DNA of 6,009 nucleotides from Gammaproteobacteria bacterium (GCA_030632175.1 DAOVVG010000155.1:1-6009); one strand, 5' to 3'. Counted from the first letter of the stretch, positions 1 through 6,009 are shown. Numbers and translations are program-made. Notes: generated by a model not told the origin, from the letters alone.

Positions 1-2399
1 TGAATAATCTCGTCTTCAAACACCGTTTCGAATCCGGATACCACCTGGCGTATTGGAATCCTTGCCTCTGCAGCCGGACTCCATATCTGCAGGTCGCTCA
101 TACTGTCAATGTTGGTGCGTTCCCGTTCATCGGCGCGCAGGATTATAGGCAGGAGTAAATCACCCTCACGGTAGACACCCACTGTCCTTCCCTGAAAACC
201 GTCCAGCAAGGTATTGGCAATGTCGGGACGCGTGATGCCGTTCAGGTTGGCCTGCTCTTCGGCCAGTACCGGCCGCACCATCTTGACGCGCTGCCGCCAG
301 TCCGTGCGGATGGCCTTGGCATCATAATCCGCGCGGTAAATAGCCTCAGTCTGCTCGGCGAGCCCACGCAACACATTATAGTCAGGACCGCTGAAACGCG
401 CCTGTATCTTGCCGGTACTGCCCGGGCCCAACTGGAACTTCGAGGCGTAACCCAGCATGTCCTCGTAATTGGCATCAAGATAATCCTCAACCTGAATGGC
501 AATAGCATCCATGACATCAGTCGATTCAACATCCACCATCAACTGCGCATAGGCACTGTTGAGTTTCTCCGGGCTATACGTCAACAGAAAACGCAGGCCG
601 CCTTTGCCCACCAGTGACGTTACGTGTGTCACACCCTTGATAGACAGTATGTGTTGTTCAACATCGGCGACGGTATCTACCGTGTCATCGATATGCGTCC
701 CCTGTGGCAACCAGATATCGACCATGAACTGGGGTCGTGTAGAGGGCGGAAAGAAACTCTGCTTGATGTAACCAAAGCCCCACAGTGAGGTGACAAACAA
801 GGCGACTACCAGAGCCAGGGTGACAAACTTCATGCGAATGGCGGCCTGCAGGAAGTTTTTGTACAGCGAGTACACGCGACCACTGTAAGGATCTTCCGCA
901 GCTTCACCGTCTTTGTTTTTGGGCGCTTTAAGGAACATCACACACAACAGCGGCGTCAACGTGACCGCAGTGACCCAGCTGAGCAGCAACGAGATCATGA
1001 CAACCTGAAACAATGAACGGCAAAACTCGCCGGTATTATCATCCGATGTACCAATAGCCGCGAACGCCAGTATTGCGATAATGGTGGCCCCCAGCAGCGG
1101 GATCGCTGTCTGTTTGACAATCTCGATAGAGCCTTTCTTGGCATCGATGCCCTTCTCAAGGCGCACCAGCACACCATCGACAACGACAATGGCATTATCG
1201 ACCAGCATGCCCAGCGCGATAATCAGCGCACCCAGGGAAATACGCTCCAGCGCGACTTCCATCGGTGACATAAAGATAAAAGTACCTGCTATCGTCACCA
1301 TCAGCACGAAGCCAATAAGAATCCCGCTGCGCAGCCCCATGAAGAACAGCAGCACCACGATAACAATGGCCACGGCCTGGAGCAGGCTTACCACAAACCC
1401 ATTGATGGCCACCGTCACGGCTTCAGATTGCATGGATACAATTCCAGCTTCTATGCCGACAGGAAGTTGTCCGGTCAGCTCCGCCATACGCTGCTCAAGG
1501 GCCTGTCCCATTTTGACCACGTTGCCGCCTGCTACCGTGGAGATACCCAGGCCGATCGCTTCCCTGCCATCGTAGCGAATCAGGTGATCCTGCGGTTCCA
1601 CATAGCCGCGCCTGACATTGGCCACGTCCCGCAAATAAATCTGTTCCTCGCCACCACCGCTAATCAGGATGGATTCAAACTGCTTGACTGCGGTAATTTC
1701 ACCGGTTGGATTGATGGTAATGAATTCAGCACCTACCTTGACCCGCCCTGCATCGGTGACCACATTTTTCTGCCGCAGCTCGGCAATAATGGCATCGTCG
1801 GAAATTCCCAGCTGTGACATGCGATCGCGGTTAAGTTCGACATAAACCGCCTCGACGCGTTCTCCATAGGTATCGATCTTGCCAACATCCCGCACCAGCA
1901 GCAGCTCGCGACGCAGCAGATCGACAACATCCTTGATTTCGGCATAGCTGTAACCGTCGCCATAAATCGCTACAAAAATGCCATACACATCACCGTAGTC
2001 ATCCACCACAATTGAGGTACCGACACCCGGCGGCAACTCGTCCTGAACATCGCCGATCTTGCGACGTAATTCATCCCAGACCTGTTGCAGATCTTCCTTC
2101 TGGTACTTGTCTTTTATAGTGACGGTAATCGTCGAGAGTCCACGATCTGATTTTGACTCAATGAATTTAAGCTGCCCCATTTGTTGTGCAGCCTTTTCCA
2201 GCCGATCAGTCACTTCTTCTTCAACTTCGGCAGCGGAAGCACCCGGATAGGGCGTAATGATCAGCGCTTCCTTGATGGTGAATTCCGGATCTTCCAGGCG
2301 GCTTAAACCATCGTAACTGAGCAGGCCGGCACCCAGCATGACAATGGTCAGTACCAGCGTAGTAACCCGCCGTTCAATCGAGAATTTTGCAATATTCAT
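1..2399 (-). CDS. RND efflux transporter permease (AcrB/HAE1-like), 3' end outside window
   Basis: Inner-membrane, proton-driven pump subunit that exports drugs or other amphiphilic compounds through an adaptor and an outer-membrane channel. I translated the whole frame by hand from ATG at 2399 (MNIAKFSIERR...) and found 799 uninterrupted codons running off the left edge. RND pumps are about 1020-1050 residues, so roughly 230-250 C-terminal residues are missing. Visible parts: TM1 about residues 12-29; periplasmic porter domain starting with the typical DPEF and YPGASAAEVEEEV segments; TM2-TM6 between about 335 and 485; TM7 about 525-544; then the second periplasmic loop. TM4 carries GMLVDNAIVVVDG with D401-N402 where AcrB has D407-D408. 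The TM10 lysine lies outside the window. The start is 17 bases after the adaptor stop, with no clear Shine-Dalgarno, so translation is probably coupled to the adaptor. Family assignment is sure; substrate cannot be told. Confidence 0.95.
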   Translation of the reverse strand, partial: MNIAKFSIERRVTTLVLTIVMLGAGLLSYDGLSRLEDPEFTIKEALIITPYPGASAAEVEEEVTDRLEKAAQQMGQLKFIESKSDRGLSTITVTIKDKYQKEDLQQVWDELRRKIGDVQDELPPGVGTSIVVDDYGDVYGIFVAIYGDGYSYAEIKDVVDLLRRELLLVRDVGKIDTYGERVEAVYVELNRDRMSQLGISDDAIIAELRQKNVVTDAGRVKVGAEFITINPTGEITAVKQFESILISGGGEEQIYLRDVANVRRGYVEPQDHLIRYDGREAIGLGISTVAGGNVVKMGQALEQRMAELTGQLPVGIEAGIVSMQSEAVTVAINGFVVSLLQAVAIVIVVLLFFMGLRSGILIGFVLMVTIAGTFIFMSPMEVALERISLGALIIALGMLVDNAIVVVDGVLVRLEKGIDAKKGSIEIVKQTAIPLLGATIIAILAFAAIGTSDDNTGEFCRSLFQVVMISLLLSWVTAVTLTPLLCVMFLKAPKNKDGEAAEDPYSGRVYSLYKNFLQAAIRMKFVTLALVVALFVTSLWGFGYIKQSFFPPSTRPQFMVDIWLPQGTHIDDTVDTVADVEQHILSIKGVTHVTSLVGKGGLRFLLTYSPEKLNSAYAQLMVDVESTDVMDAIAIQVEDYLDANYEDMLGYASKFQLGPGSTGKIQARFSGPDYNVLRGLAEQTEAIYRADYDAKAIRTDWRQRVKMVRPVLAEEQANLNGITRPDIANTLLDGFQGRTVGVYREGDLLLPIILRADERERTNIDSMSDLQIWSPAAEARIPIRQVVSGFETVFEDEII

Positions 2400-2416
2400 T
2401 CAGGGATGCCGGATGA

Positions 2417-3520
2417 TTACTTGACGAGCGGGCGAACCTGCATACCTTCTTGCAAATGGGCCGCGCCACTTACTGCAATCCGGTCACCGTCATGAAGACC
2501 CTCGGTTATGCGGATGTCTGATCCTGTCATCTTTCCCAGCGTTACCGGAATGCGTGATACTTTCATGGTGTCCGCATCCACACGCCAGGCATAGGCGTTG
2601 CCATTTTCATCCGCGGCAATGGCAACTGCCGGAACAAGCATGCCGGACGTTCCCTGCATGCCACTCAGTACTTCTGCCGACGGGTACAGCACGACGCGTG
2701 CCGTCATGCCGGGCAAAACATTAAACGCTGGTGGATTTTTAAAAGTGAAGGTTGCCTTATAGGTACGGGTCACCGGGTCTGCCGTTGTCGTGAATGATTT
2801 CAGCCTGGCCGGAAACAGCTCTCCCGGAATTGAGCTGACAGAAATTTCCGGCTTGATCAGTTCGGTGCGTTGTTGCAGTGTCATCCCCGGCGTCATGTGA
2901 ACGAAATCCCGCTCGGGTACGTTGACATCGATTTCCAGTGTTGATGTATCCTGAAAAATCAGAATGGGCTCCTTTGCCCGCACATTCTGAAAATCCTCAG
3001 CGATCTTGCTGGCCACAACACCTGAATACGGGGCTTGCAAGACAGTATCGTCCAGCGCCTTTTGTGCCTTCACCAGGTCCTGTTCCGCCACCAGGATATC
3101 CCGTTCTGTTTTGTCCACCTCGGCCTGCGAACCTGCCCCCTGTTTAAAGATCTTCCTGGCCCGGTCATAGGCCGAACGCATCGCCTTGCGGTTTGCAACC
3201 GCGGCATCCCGCGCTGCTTCGTAATCTTTCGGGTCCAGCCGGGCAAGCAGATCACCCTCGCTGGCTTCCAGTCCGTCTTCTATGGGCAACTCGATAATCT
3301 TGCCCTGTACCTCGAAAGCAAGCTCGACATTACGGACAGCTGTCACCTTGCCCGGGAATTCCCATGTGACCTTTTCACCCTGTGAGCCGATGGTCATTAT
3401 TTTCACAGGCCTGACCGGCGGCGCCGCTTCCGGTTCCGGTGCCTTTCCACAGGCAGGCTGCAGCAGGATGGCGAGAATGACAGGCAGGAACTGAATTAAA
3501 CCGGGTTGCAGGGTTCTCAT
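2417..3520 (-). CDS. RND efflux periplasmic adaptor subunit (membrane fusion protein, HlyD/AcrA family)
   Basis: Periplasmic adaptor that links the downstream RND permease to an outer-membrane channel. It has 367 residues, usual for the family. The N-terminus is a hydrophobic signal segment (residues 4-20) ending LLQPAC with Cys24, followed by a Pro/Glu-rich linker. This looks like a lipoprotein signal, although Gln rather than Leu stands at -3. A lipoyl-like half motif (FEVQGKI, residues 69-75, and the EGDLLARLDP segment, 88-97) leads into a helical hairpin at about 99-160. The second lipoyl half follows (LQAPYSGVV), then a beta-barrel and a C-terminal membrane-proximal domain (VPAVAI to EGMQV). 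The hairpin holds R120-x3-I124-x6-S131, matching the RLS motif that docks TolC-type channels. A weak GGA lies 8 bases before the ATG. It is the first gene of a two-gene operon, behind the REP pair. Which pump subfamily it belongs to is uncertain. Confidence 0.93.
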   Translation of the reverse strand: MRTLQPGLIQFLPVILAILLQPACGKAPEPEAAPPVRPVKIMTIGSQGEKVTWEFPGKVTAVRNVELAFEVQGKIIELPIEDGLEASEGDLLARLDPKDYEAARDAAVANRKAMRSAYDRARKIFKQGAGSQAEVDKTERDILVAEQDLVKAQKALDDTVLQAPYSGVVASKIAEDFQNVRAKEPILIFQDTSTLEIDVNVPERDFVHMTPGMTLQQRTELIKPEISVSSIPGELFPARLKSFTTTADPVTRTYKATFTFKNPPAFNVLPGMTARVVLYPSAEVLSGMQGTSGMLVPAVAIAADENGNAYAWRVDADTMKVSRIPVTLGKMTGSDIRITEGLHDGDRIAVSGAAHLQEGMQVRPLVK

Positions 3521-3540
3521 TATATTTTTCCATAACTAAC

Positions 3541-3622
3541 TGTAGGATGGGTAAAGCGTAGCGTACCCATCAGAAACTGGAACCATAATTTGACGGGTAC
3601 GCTACGCTTTACCCATCCTACA
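3541..3622. repeat. Inverted REP doublet (REPIN/BIME-like palindromic element)
   Basis: Two 32-base arms, 3541-3572 and 3591-3622, are reverse complements at 31 of 32 positions; the one mismatch pairs base 3569 with base 3594. An 18-base spacer separates them. Each arm starts with T then GTAG on its outer side (3542-3545, and CTAC at 3618-3621). It then contains a smaller inverted repeat: GATGGGTA/TACCCATC (3546-3553 / 3564-3571) around a 10-base loop in the left arm, and the same with one mismatch in the right arm. A GTAG head followed by an imperfect palindrome, present twice in inverted orientation, is the known architecture of REP sequences arranged as a REPIN. Such elements are spread by RAYT (IS200/IS605-related tyrosine) transposases; none is encoded here. 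As RNA it could form either one long hairpin or two short ones, so it may affect termination or mRNA stability between cbpM and the efflux operon. It lacks a following U-run, so an intrinsic terminator is not clear. Confidence 0.85.
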
Positions 3623-3644
3623 TTAACCCGTATTTCTCGACTTG

Positions 3645-3953
3645 CTATTTGCCCGCTCTTAACTGCCGGCGCAAGTCGCGAAGCTCTTCGATCAGATCGA
3701 GTGCCAGCGCGGCACCAGCCAGGTTGACCTCAAGGTCGCGCTGCAAGCGTACCACGGTTGCCACACGCCACAGACAACTACCGGTAAACTGCCACTTCGC
3801 AGTCGTCTCACCATGCGGCTCAATGATGCCATATTCAATCATATCGGTGATCAATTCGGCATGCACATCACATGCATGACACAGGTCGGCCAACGTGAAC
3901 AGCTGATCATCATCAATCAGGGTAGCTATCATCAGCTCATGAGAATTTTTCAT
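3645..3953 (-). CDS. cbpM: Chaperone modulator CbpM (MerR-like helix-turn-helix fold)
   Basis: Small cytosolic protein that binds the J-domain of CbpA and inhibits its co-chaperone activity. It has 102 residues, against 101 in E. coli CbpM. Residues 19-46 (FTLADLCHACDV then an EYGIIEP segment) match the MerR-like N-terminal helices. A Trp-Phe pair follows in KWQF. Residues 70-98 form a helix with the pattern LQRDLEVNLAGAALALDLIEE ending in LRDLRRQL, typical of the family's C-terminal half. The start ATG overlaps the cbpA stop in ATGA, and a GGGAG stands 7 bases upstream. This one-after-the-other order is the same as E. coli cbpA-cbpM. The stop is TAG at 3647-3645, and the REP pair begins 22 bases beyond. 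The family call is strong; the modulator role rests on family knowledge. Confidence 0.9.
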   Translation of the reverse strand: MKNSHELMIATLIDDDQLFTLADLCHACDVHAELITDMIEYGIIEPHGETTAKWQFTGSCLWRVATVVRLQRDLEVNLAGAALALDLIEELRDLRRQLRAGK

Positions 3954-4903
3954 GCCTCCACTCCCATCCGTCTGCGCGGATTGAAATTGAGTTCGTCCTG
4001 CATCTGTTGATAGAGTTTTTTGGCCGCTGCGGTATCCGCTTCCGGCAAGGCAATCTGAAGAACGACATACAGGTCGCCCGGTTGCTTTGCGGGAATACCC
4101 CGCCCCTTGAGACGCATCTTCTTGCCCTGTGCGGAACCAGCGGGCACCTTGAGTTCTACCACACCCTCAGGTGTAGGAACTTTGACGGTTGCACCCAGTA
4201 CTGCTTCCCACGGTGCCACCGGCAAATCGAGATACAGATCATGCGCCTCGGCGCGGTACAGGGGATGCGGCTTAAAATCGATTTCCAGGTACAGATCTCC
4301 GGCACCAGCCTTGCCTGCACCCGGATCTCCCTGACCCGTGAGGCGTATTTTCTGCCCCTCGCGAATACCCTTGGGTATCTTTATATTAAGTGTACGCGTG
4401 CGCGTGGTTACATGGCCATCCGGTGTGAGCTCCGGGACCTGTAAATTAATCGCACGTGTCGCACCTGAGAAACTGTCCCCCAGATCCACCAGGATCTTTG
4501 CATGCCGGTCCTGTCCACGTGCATGAAAACCGGCCCGCCTGCCACCACCCCGCGCAGCGCGCGCCTGACCGAATAATGACTCGAAGAAATCACTGTAATC
4601 CGTTGAATCTCCGCCTGTAAAGCCGCCGCCACTGAACTCAAAACCGGCATCCCAGTCAGGCGGTGCATTGAAATCCTGCCCGCCCTGCCAGTTGGCACCC
4701 AACTGGTCGTAGGCCGCACGCTTCTCCGGATCCTTGAGGACTTCGTAGGCTTCACCGAGCGACTTGAAGCGTTCCTCGGCATCAGATTCCTTGCTAACGT
4801 CCGGATGATATTTGCGGGCGAGCTTTCGATAGGTCCGCTTGATCTCATCCTGGGTGGCATCGCGCGCCACACCCATGATCTCGTAATAGTCCTTGTATTC
4901 CAT
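3950..4903 (-). CDS. cbpA: DnaJ-like co-chaperone CbpA (curved DNA-binding protein type, class B J-protein)
   Basis: Co-chaperone that delivers unfolded clients to DnaK and stimulates its ATPase; E. coli CbpA also binds curved DNA in stationary phase. It has 317 residues, close to the 306 of E. coli CbpA. The J-domain spans residues 1-70, with KDYYEIMGV at the start and the DnaK-activating HPD at 33-35. A Gly/Phe-rich linker follows (about 71-130, including FSGGGFTGG and DFFESLFG). Two beta-rich C-terminal substrate-binding domains come next (about 132-215 and 216-290), with IPKGIREGQ, LTGQGDPG and LKGRGIP as landmarks. The four CxxCxGxG zinc repeats of true DnaJ are absent, which separates CbpA from DnaJ. 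An AGGA lies 10 bases before the ATG at 4903. The gene follows trxC by 43 bases and overlaps cbpM. In E. coli it is induced in stationary phase; no promoter can be confidently seen here. Confidence 0.93.
   Translation of the reverse strand: MEYKDYYEIMGVARDATQDEIKRTYRKLARKYHPDVSKESDAEERFKSLGEAYEVLKDPEKRAAYDQLGANWQGGQDFNAPPDWDAGFEFSGGGFTGGDSTDYSDFFESLFGQARAARGGGRRAGFHARGQDRHAKILVDLGDSFSGATRAINLQVPELTPDGHVTTRTRTLNIKIPKGIREGQKIRLTGQGDPGAGKAGAGDLYLEIDFKPHPLYRAEAHDLYLDLPVAPWEAVLGATVKVPTPEGVVELKVPAGSAQGKKMRLKGRGIPAKQPGDLYVVLQIALPEADTAAAKKLYQQMQDELNFNPRRRMGVEA
3955..3965 (-). promoter_or_regulatory. Ribosome binding region of cbpM inside the cbpA 3' end
   Basis: Read on the minus strand the stretch is GGGAGTGGAGG, followed by one base and then the cbpM ATG. 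The outer GGGAG (3965-3961) has the proper 7-base spacing, while the inner GGAGG (3959-3955) is too close to the ATG. Both lie within the last codons of cbpA. Together with the ATGA stop/start overlap this suggests translational coupling, which would keep chaperone and modulator in proportion. Confidence 0.6.
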
Positions 4904-4946
4904 AGTCTGTCAATCCTGTGAGCGCTGCAGACAGCAGCTGTCATTG

Positions 4947-5384
4947 TTACTTTAGGTAACCCTCAATCCACTGCTTCAACTGTGGCAGCTGCATGGCGCC
5001 TGACTGGCGTGTTACTTCTCGTCCATGATCAAACAATACGATTGTCGGGATACTGCGTATCGCATATTTCCCGGCGCTCTGCTGTGCCTCTTCAGTGTTG
5101 AGTTTTGCAAGCCGCACACGTGGCTCCAGCTGAGCGGCAGCCTGTTCGTATGCGGGCGCCATCATCATGCAGGGCCCACACCAGGGCGCCCAAAAGTCTA
5201 CTACAACCGGGATGTCGCTGCGCATCAGTTGCTGATTGAAATTACCTTCGTGCAGCTCCAGCGGATGGCCGGTAAACAGCTGTTTTTTACAGCTGCCACA
5301 AACGGGGCGATCACCCAGGCGCGCAGCAGGAATCCGGTTTACGGTATTACAATGCGGGCAAACAATATTGGTCGTCGCTGTCAT
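4947..5384 (-). CDS. trxC: Thioredoxin 2 (TrxC), zinc-binding thioredoxin
   Basis: Cytosolic disulfide reductase, kept reduced by thioredoxin reductase and associated with oxidative stress in E. coli. It has 145 residues, against 139 in E. coli TrxC. The N-terminal extension holds two cysteine pairs, C9-P-H-C12 and C29-G-S-C32, that bind zinc in this family. The thioredoxin fold follows, with FWAPWCGPC (active-site C69 and C72) and cis-proline P113 in the RSIPTI segment. The start MTATTNIVCPHC is chosen because it aligns with the family's N-terminus. An in-frame ATG at 5456 would add 24 residues of unrelated Arg-rich sequence lying over an RNA hairpin, so it is unlikely. A strong GGGAGG sits 17 bases upstream of the chosen ATG, further than usual. 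The gene lies 74 bases after the hdeD-like gene and 43 before cbpA, probably in one operon. Confidence 0.94.
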   Translation of the reverse strand: MTATTNIVCPHCNTVNRIPAARLGDRPVCGSCKKQLFTGHPLELHEGNFNQQLMRSDIPVVVDFWAPWCGPCMMMAPAYEQAAAQLEPRVRLAKLNTEEAQQSAGKYAIRSIPTIVLFDHGREVTRQSGAMQLPQLKQWIEGYLK

Positions 5385-5425
5385 ATCTGTACCCGTATGA
5401 GCCTCCCTGAGGTTATCCAGAAATC

Positions 5426-5452
5426 TGCCCTGTCGACGTCTGCCACAGGGCA
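5426..5452 (-). other. GC-rich intercistronic hairpin between hdeD-like gene and trxC
   Basis: TGCCCTGT at 5426-5433 and ACAGGGCA at 5445-5452 are perfect 8-base inverted arms around an 11-base loop. On the transcript the stem begins 6 bases after the hdeD-like stop codon. It is followed by GATTTCTGG, with only three consecutive U, so it is at best a weak intrinsic terminator. It could instead protect the upstream message or attenuate trxC expression. A chance inverted repeat cannot be excluded. Confidence 0.4.
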
Positions 5453-5458
5453 ACATAA

Positions 5459-6004
5459 CTATTGCGTTGCGACCGGCTCCATCTCCCTGGCAACAGCATA
5501 CAACGCAATCCCGTCGAGGAGAAAACTCACACCAATCAGCAGGCCGATTATCCAGGATGCCCCCAACGGCCAGTTAAGCAACACAACGATACCCATGGCA
5601 AAAGAAAGGACTCCGTCAAACATCATGAAACGCCAGCCATTAGCCGGCTTGAGCTCCCGCGCCAGTGCAATACCGGCAAAGCCGTCAAACAGGAAGTACA
5701 GCGCCAGCAGCAAGCCAAGCACTGAAAGAATGACCGCAGGATGAAACAAAATCAGCAATGCCAGCGCCAGCAGGACAAACGGCTTCAGCCACATCATCAG
5801 GCTGCGTGCTCTACTTAGCCAGGCAATGGACGCCAGCACAACAGCGCTTAGCAAAAACAGGCCGCCGATGAATGCATTGATCGTCAGACTGACAAGATTC
5901 GGCAATAAAATACCGACCAGCCCGATGACAATCATGACAATACCCGTACGACGTGCGTTGCGGGTAAAGCGGTGAATATTTCCGGGTGAAGTGTCCAGCA
6001 GCAT
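5459..6004 (-). CDS. hdeD: HdeD-family (DUF308) inner-membrane protein
   Basis: Integral membrane protein of the HdeD family; in E. coli HdeD contributes to acid resistance at high cell density, by an unknown mechanism. It has 181 residues, usual for the family (E. coli about 190). Six hydrophobic segments are visible at about residues 21-36, 39-63, 74-88, 90-112, 127-144 and 148-171, separated by short charged loops (RARS, ARELKP, AREMEP). The family's G-x-L-L-x-P type turn appears as GILLPN after the first segment. The halves resemble one another: FLFDGFAGIALARELKP (104-120) parallels FLLDGIALYAVAREMEP (161-177). The chosen ATG at 6004 has GAGG directly before it, and only five bases of the window lie upstream. 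An in-frame start just outside (codon 6010-6008, ?TG) cannot be excluded. It is probably the upstream partner of trxC. The symbol follows the family name; orthology to E. coli hdeD is not shown. Confidence 0.85.
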   Translation of the reverse strand: MLLDTSPGNIHRFTRNARRTGIVMIVIGLVGILLPNLVSLTINAFIGGLFLLSAVVLASIAWLSRARSLMMWLKPFVLLALALLILFHPAVILSVLGLLLALYFLFDGFAGIALARELKPANGWRFMMFDGVLSFAMGIVVLLNWPLGASWIIGLLIGVSFLLDGIALYAVAREMEPVATQ

Positions 6005-6009
6005 CCTCA

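Noticed and set aside
1081..1575. Plus-strand open frame of 164 codons, very rich in Ser, Thr, Ile and Met
   Set aside because: Antisense to the conserved TM2-TM5 region of the RND permease; the composition is what the complement of membrane-helix codons gives.
1..2399. Possible frameshift or degradation of the RND permease
   Set aside because: Every codon in the frame from 2399 to 3 was checked and there is no stop; motifs stay in order, so it is simply cut by the window edge.
3519..3524. TATAAT on the minus strand at the adaptor start codon
   Set aside because: It overlaps the ATG itself; transcription would begin inside the gene, so it cannot serve this start.
3541..3622. Reading the inverted repeat as an intrinsic terminator or an insertion-sequence end
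   Set aside because: No U-tract follows the stem in the direction of transcription, there is no transposase or target-site duplication, and the GTAG/inner-palindrome layout fits a REP doublet better.
4908..4913. Perfect TTGACA (-35-like) on the minus strand just before the cbpA ATG
   Set aside because: A -10 at 16-18 bases would fall inside cbpA and the sequence there matches poorly (best about 3 of 6), so it would not make a full-length cbpA message.
4930..4942. Small inverted repeat GACAG-CAG-CTGTC just after the trxC stop
   Set aside because: A five-base stem with a three-base loop and no U-run is easily due to chance and not enough for a terminator call.
4408..4944. Minus-strand 178-codon frame overlapping cbpA
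   Set aside because: It is out of frame with the clear J-domain protein and shows Arg/Ser-rich shadow composition.
5025..5744. Long plus-strand open frame of 239 codons across trxC and the hdeD-like gene
   Set aside because: It lies antisense to two well-recognised genes, spans their intergenic gap, and its translation shows no recognisable domain; it is a shadow frame.

Overview
This window comes from the chromosome of a proteobacterium, most likely an environmental gammaproteobacterium. Two things support this: the CbpA/CbpM and TrxC gene types, and a GTAG-headed inverted REP pair of the kind common in gammaproteobacteria. Base composition looks moderate and I could not pin a genus. All six supported genes lie on the minus strand, so the transcriptional order runs from high to low coordinates: hdeD-like, trxC, cbpA, cbpM, [REP pair], RND adaptor, RND permease.

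Region 1 (about 6009-3645) is a compact stress and protein-quality block. It holds an HdeD-family (DUF308) inner-membrane protein, a TrxC-type thioredoxin with an N-terminal zinc-binding extension, a CbpA-type DnaJ co-chaperone, and its small partner CbpM. The last two share a 4-base ATGA overlap. Gaps inside the block are short (74, 43 and -4 bases), so one transcript is plausible. A GC-rich hairpin sits in the hdeD-trxC gap and may modulate read-through. The HdeD plus thioredoxin pairing recalls the transmissible heat/stress tolerance islands (tLST/LHR), which also carry these two families; that link is an inference.

Region 2 (3644-3521) is the only sizeable non-coding gap, 124 bases. It is mostly filled by an 82-base element made of two inverted 32-base arms (31/32 identical). 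Each arm begins T-GTAG and contains a smaller palindrome. This is the architecture of a REPIN (inverted REP doublet), mobilised by RAYT transposases.

Region 3 (3520-1) is a two-gene RND efflux operon: a periplasmic adaptor (membrane fusion protein, probable lipoprotein) followed after 17 bases by an RND permease. The permease reads without interruption for 799 codons and runs off the left edge, so roughly the last quarter is missing. No outer-membrane factor is in the window, but the adaptor hairpin carries an RLS-like TolC-docking motif.

I found no tRNA, rRNA, CRISPR array, insertion sequence or prophage gene. Apart from the REP pair and its placement, these are recognisable families; the most open question is whether the stress block belongs to a larger tolerance locus lying beyond the right edge.
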